64,000 bases of DNA from assembly GCA_044432725.1 (NCBI GenBank), contig JAWXUL010000010.1, positions 32,937 to 96,936 on the forward strand, in the 5' to 3' direction. Position numbers and translations under genes: made by a program. This document shows positions 62,209 through 64,000 of this stretch, piece after piece (positions within the stretch are counted from its first letter, which is position 1; each line of letters opens with the position of its first letter). The stretch is from JAWXUK01 sp044432725 (GTDB lineage Bacteria; Bacillota; Clostridia; Oscillospirales; Oscillospiraceae). The notes below the pieces were generated by a model, which saw only the letters and a list, made by a program, of their open reading frames with translations, searched no databases and had not been told where the DNA came from.

Positions 62209-63642
62209 TTAAGAAACGACGTCTTGATCATCAAAGGTATCCCCACATTCAGGGCAAAATTTAGGTGGGTTTTTAGGGTCAGGAGGATTGAATCCACATT
62301 TATCACAACGATAGAGAGGGGCGCCAGAGGGTTTTGCCTTGCCACAATCTTGACAAAATTTCCCAGGATTGGTGGCACCACAAGAACAAGTCCAACCTTG
62401 TTCCATGGGTTGGGGTTTCCCACAGTTAGAGCAGAACTTACTGCTGTTTACCGTGGAGCAAGAACATTGCCAAGTGCCAGCAGGGGCAGGTTTTCCAGTG
62501 CCACAGCTAGAGCAGAATTTCCCTGTGTTACTGGTGCCACAAGTGCATTGCCAAGCATCAGGAGAGGGGGCTACTTGGGGAGGCATCTGTCCTTGGTTGG
62601 GAGGCATTTGTTGCCCGTACATGGGCTGTTGTTGTTGACCTTGTTGAAAGAGAGAAGCAGCATTCATGCCCCCCATACCACCTGCCATATTCATTCCCAT
62701 AAATCCATGGAGGGAGCCAGCAGAGTTGCCAGCGGCTGTTTTCATGGCTTCTGCCTGTGCAGCTGCTAGATTTGCTGCAGCCAGATTGGGATTTTCGTTC
62801 AGTTGAAGCTGACGGATTTGGGCTGCATCCTCTTCAGGGATAGAAACAGAGTTCATGCCAAAAGAGACTACTTTTATCCCACGGGTTTCTGTCCATGTTT
62901 TCGAGAGAATTTCGTTGAGAGAATTGGTGATTTCCATGGTATGGGCGGGGATATCAGAGTGGCGAATGCCCAGTGCAGATAGTTTGCCCAAAGCTGGTTG
63001 CAGCGCTGTGAGGAGTTCTGATTTCAGGGTGCTGTCGATTTCGCTGCGTTGATATTGACTGGATACGTTACCACAAACATTGGTATAGAATAAAATGGGG
63101 TCTACAATACGATAGGAGTATTGCCCATTACATTTCACAGAAGTGTCCAGATCAAAGCTGTTGTTTCTGCCCACCACACGAAAAGGAATGGGGGTAGAGG
63201 TACCATAGCGATTTTCCATGATTTCTTTTAAATTGAAGTAATAGACTCGTTGGTCAGAACCAGTGCTACCACCACCCATGGCGAATCTTGCACCAATGGT
63301 TTTAAAGCTGTTTGCAATGCTTTCTCCTAAATTCCCAGTAAAGACAGAGGGAGCTGTTTTGTTGCTATAGGTAAAAACACCAGGTTCAGCACAAAATTCC
63401 ACAATTTTCCCTTGTTCCACAATGATGGCACATTGTCCATCTGCAATGGAAATCCCAGAGCCATCGCTGATTACGTTATTACTGCTGCTGTTGGCAGATT
63501 TGCCATTGACTATTTTTTGCCCTGCACAGACAAGAACTTCTTTTGGCATGGAGTTGATGGCAAAGTATTCCTTCCATTGGTCAGCTAGGGTAGAGGATAC
63601 AGCAGAAGTAGCTGCTGTGAAAGTTGATTTAATTAGACCCAT
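62209..63642 (-). CDS. SPFH-domain protein with C-terminal zinc ribbons (YdjI-like)
   Basis: 477 residues. SPFH/band-7 type fold in residues ~25-290 (FAINSMPKEVLVCAGQKIV ... RGIKVVSFGMNSVSI), then an Ala/Gly/Met/Gln-rich linker and three repeated short ribbons of the type WQCTCGTSNTGKFCSSCG, plus a last CDKCGFNPP...CPECGD. YdjI-type SPFH proteins make membrane-domain scaffolds in membrane stress. AAAGGAG lies 10 nt before the ATG. First gene of a three-gene operon from the promoter at 63834; no pspA gene is next to it. Confidence 0.82.
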   Translation of the reverse strand: MGLIKSTFTAATSAVSSTLADQWKEYFAINSMPKEVLVCAGQKIVNGKSANSSSNNVISDGSGISIADGQCAIIVEQGKIVEFCAEPGVFTYSNKTAPSVFTGNLGESIANSFKTIGARFAMGGGSTGSDQRVYYFNLKEIMENRYGTSTPIPFRVVGRNNSFDLDTSVKCNGQYSYRIVDPILFYTNVCGNVSSQYQRSEIDSTLKSELLTALQPALGKLSALGIRHSDIPAHTMEITNSLNEILSKTWTETRGIKVVSFGMNSVSIPEEDAAQIRQLQLNENPNLAAANLAAAQAEAMKTAAGNSAGSLHGFMGMNMAGGMGGMNAASLFQQGQQQQPMYGQQMPPNQGQMPPQVAPSPDAWQCTCGTSNTGKFCSSCGTGKPAPAGTWQCSCSTVNSSKFCSNCGKPQPMEQGWTCSCGATNPGKFCQDCGKAKPSGAPLYRCDKCGFNPPDPKNPPKFCPECGDTFDDQDVVS

Positions 63643-63977
63643 AAGTATTATTCTCCTTTATCATGGTACCTCTCTCATATATACATAAAACACTGTAGAA
63701 GTCCTGATTCTTTTTCATTTGGGCAATCCCTTTTTTCTCTCTCATATTTCTTGGTTTCATCAAATATTAAAGGCGAAAAGGTCTTACCTAAAAGATACTA
63801 CTTCTATTATATAATGAAAAAGAATTTTCTGCAAGAGGAAAAGTGGATTTTCTGAAAGAGAAAAAATTTTCTCTTGTGCGGTAAGTTGTATAATTAAGTG
63901 TCCAAAATAAAATATCCCATAGAGCAAATCTATGATATAATGTAAGTGACGAAACAAACATGAATCAGAGGTGCTCT
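63643..63977. other. Intergenic region between the SPFH operon and the right-edge gene
   Basis: It holds the minus-strand promoter at 63834-63806 and, further right, the promoter-like and fold-back elements of the right-edge gene. I see no other gene. Confidence 0.5.
63806..63834 (-). promoter_or_regulatory. Promoter of the SPFH operon
   Basis: On the minus strand TTGCAG (63834-63829), a 17-bp spacer and TATAAT (63811-63806). Confidence 0.65.
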
Positions 63978-63981
63978 ATGG
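63917..63981 (+). promoter_or_regulatory. Promoter and fold-back arms at the start of the right-edge gene
   Basis: A TATAAT at 63936-63941 lies inside. CCATAGAGC (63917-63925) and GCTCTATGG (63973-63981) are exact complements; the second arm covers the ATG at 63978. A smaller inverted repeat (CATAGA/TCTATG, 63918-63934) shares the first arm. Confidence 0.5.
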
Positions 63982-64000
63982 AACAAACTAATCATACCAC
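63978..64000 (+). CDS. Start of a probable transposase (partial at right edge)
   Basis: Only seven codons are inside: MEQTNHT. AGAGGTG lies 6 nt before the ATG. The first residues resemble those of IS30-type transposases from Clostridia as far as I recall, and the fold-back arm over the start is a known control device of insertion sequences. The identity is a guess from context. Confidence 0.3.

Overview
The window is a contiguous piece of a low-GC Gram-positive, spore-forming anaerobe of the class Clostridia, probably near Lachnospiraceae/Anaerotignum-type lineages (lineage is an inference). The reasons are the spore-cortex genes yabP-yabQ next to divIC and an S1-domain gene, a large Bacillus/Clostridium-type SRP RNA upstream of dnaX, a 2x[4Fe-4S] ferredoxin, an iron alcohol dehydrogenase, an ArgJ-type arginine pathway, strong AGGAGG ribosome sites and sigma-A promoters with 17-bp spacers.

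Layout. 1-5400: the end of an accessory operon (HerA-like ATPase end, DUF4007-like protein, 1404-aa P-loop ATPase), probably a DNA-modification-linked defence locus cut by the left edge. 5553-6690: a DUF1349 gene and a gene-poor stretch. 6820-11324: arginine operon argC-argJ-argB-argD behind an ARG-box-like operator. 11338-16487 (minus): xth, an RsgI-like PepSY membrane protein, a sodium:alanine symporter whose ribosome site lies inside a long inverted repeat, and a P-loop kinase. 16570-18941: asnA and an amidohydrolase. 19013-24655 (mostly minus): the yabP/yabQ/divIC/S1 cluster, an isochorismatase-type hydrolase, and SRP RNA-dnaX-ybaB, with three minisatellites in dnaX. 24917-27864: ferredoxin and a ClpC-type ATPase. 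27963-31350: an unknown coiled-coil protein, a Rex-type-operator alcohol dehydrogenase and a PepSY lipoprotein. 31374-41371 (minus): a genome-maintenance run (phosphoesterase, recD2, uvrA, uvrB, radC) plus pyrE. 41672-44415: valS. 44526-45494: a compact transcription unit of up to six very short ORFs, four of them starting MKLFD. 45562-52363: pstS-pstC-pstA-pstB-phoU and phoB-phoR. 52390-60288: three EAL-domain proteins with degenerate GGDEF domains, and coaBC. 60307-63834 (minus): SPFH, zinc-ribbon and TPM proteins. 63917-64000: start of a probable transposase.

The most notable part is the short-peptide unit at 44678-45478. It has its own promoter and terminator, it lies between valS and pstS, and both it and pstS are preceded by TTNACA-type repeats with roughly 11-bp period, so it may belong to the phosphate-starvation regulon. 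Two of its ORFs encode the same 34-aa peptide and differ only at synonymous positions, which argues that the peptide is translated and selected. Other non-coding signals of interest are the symporter leader, a possible short RNA at 19013-19115, and a fold-back arm covering the start codon of the right-edge gene. All functional calls rest on reading the translated sequence; no database search was run.
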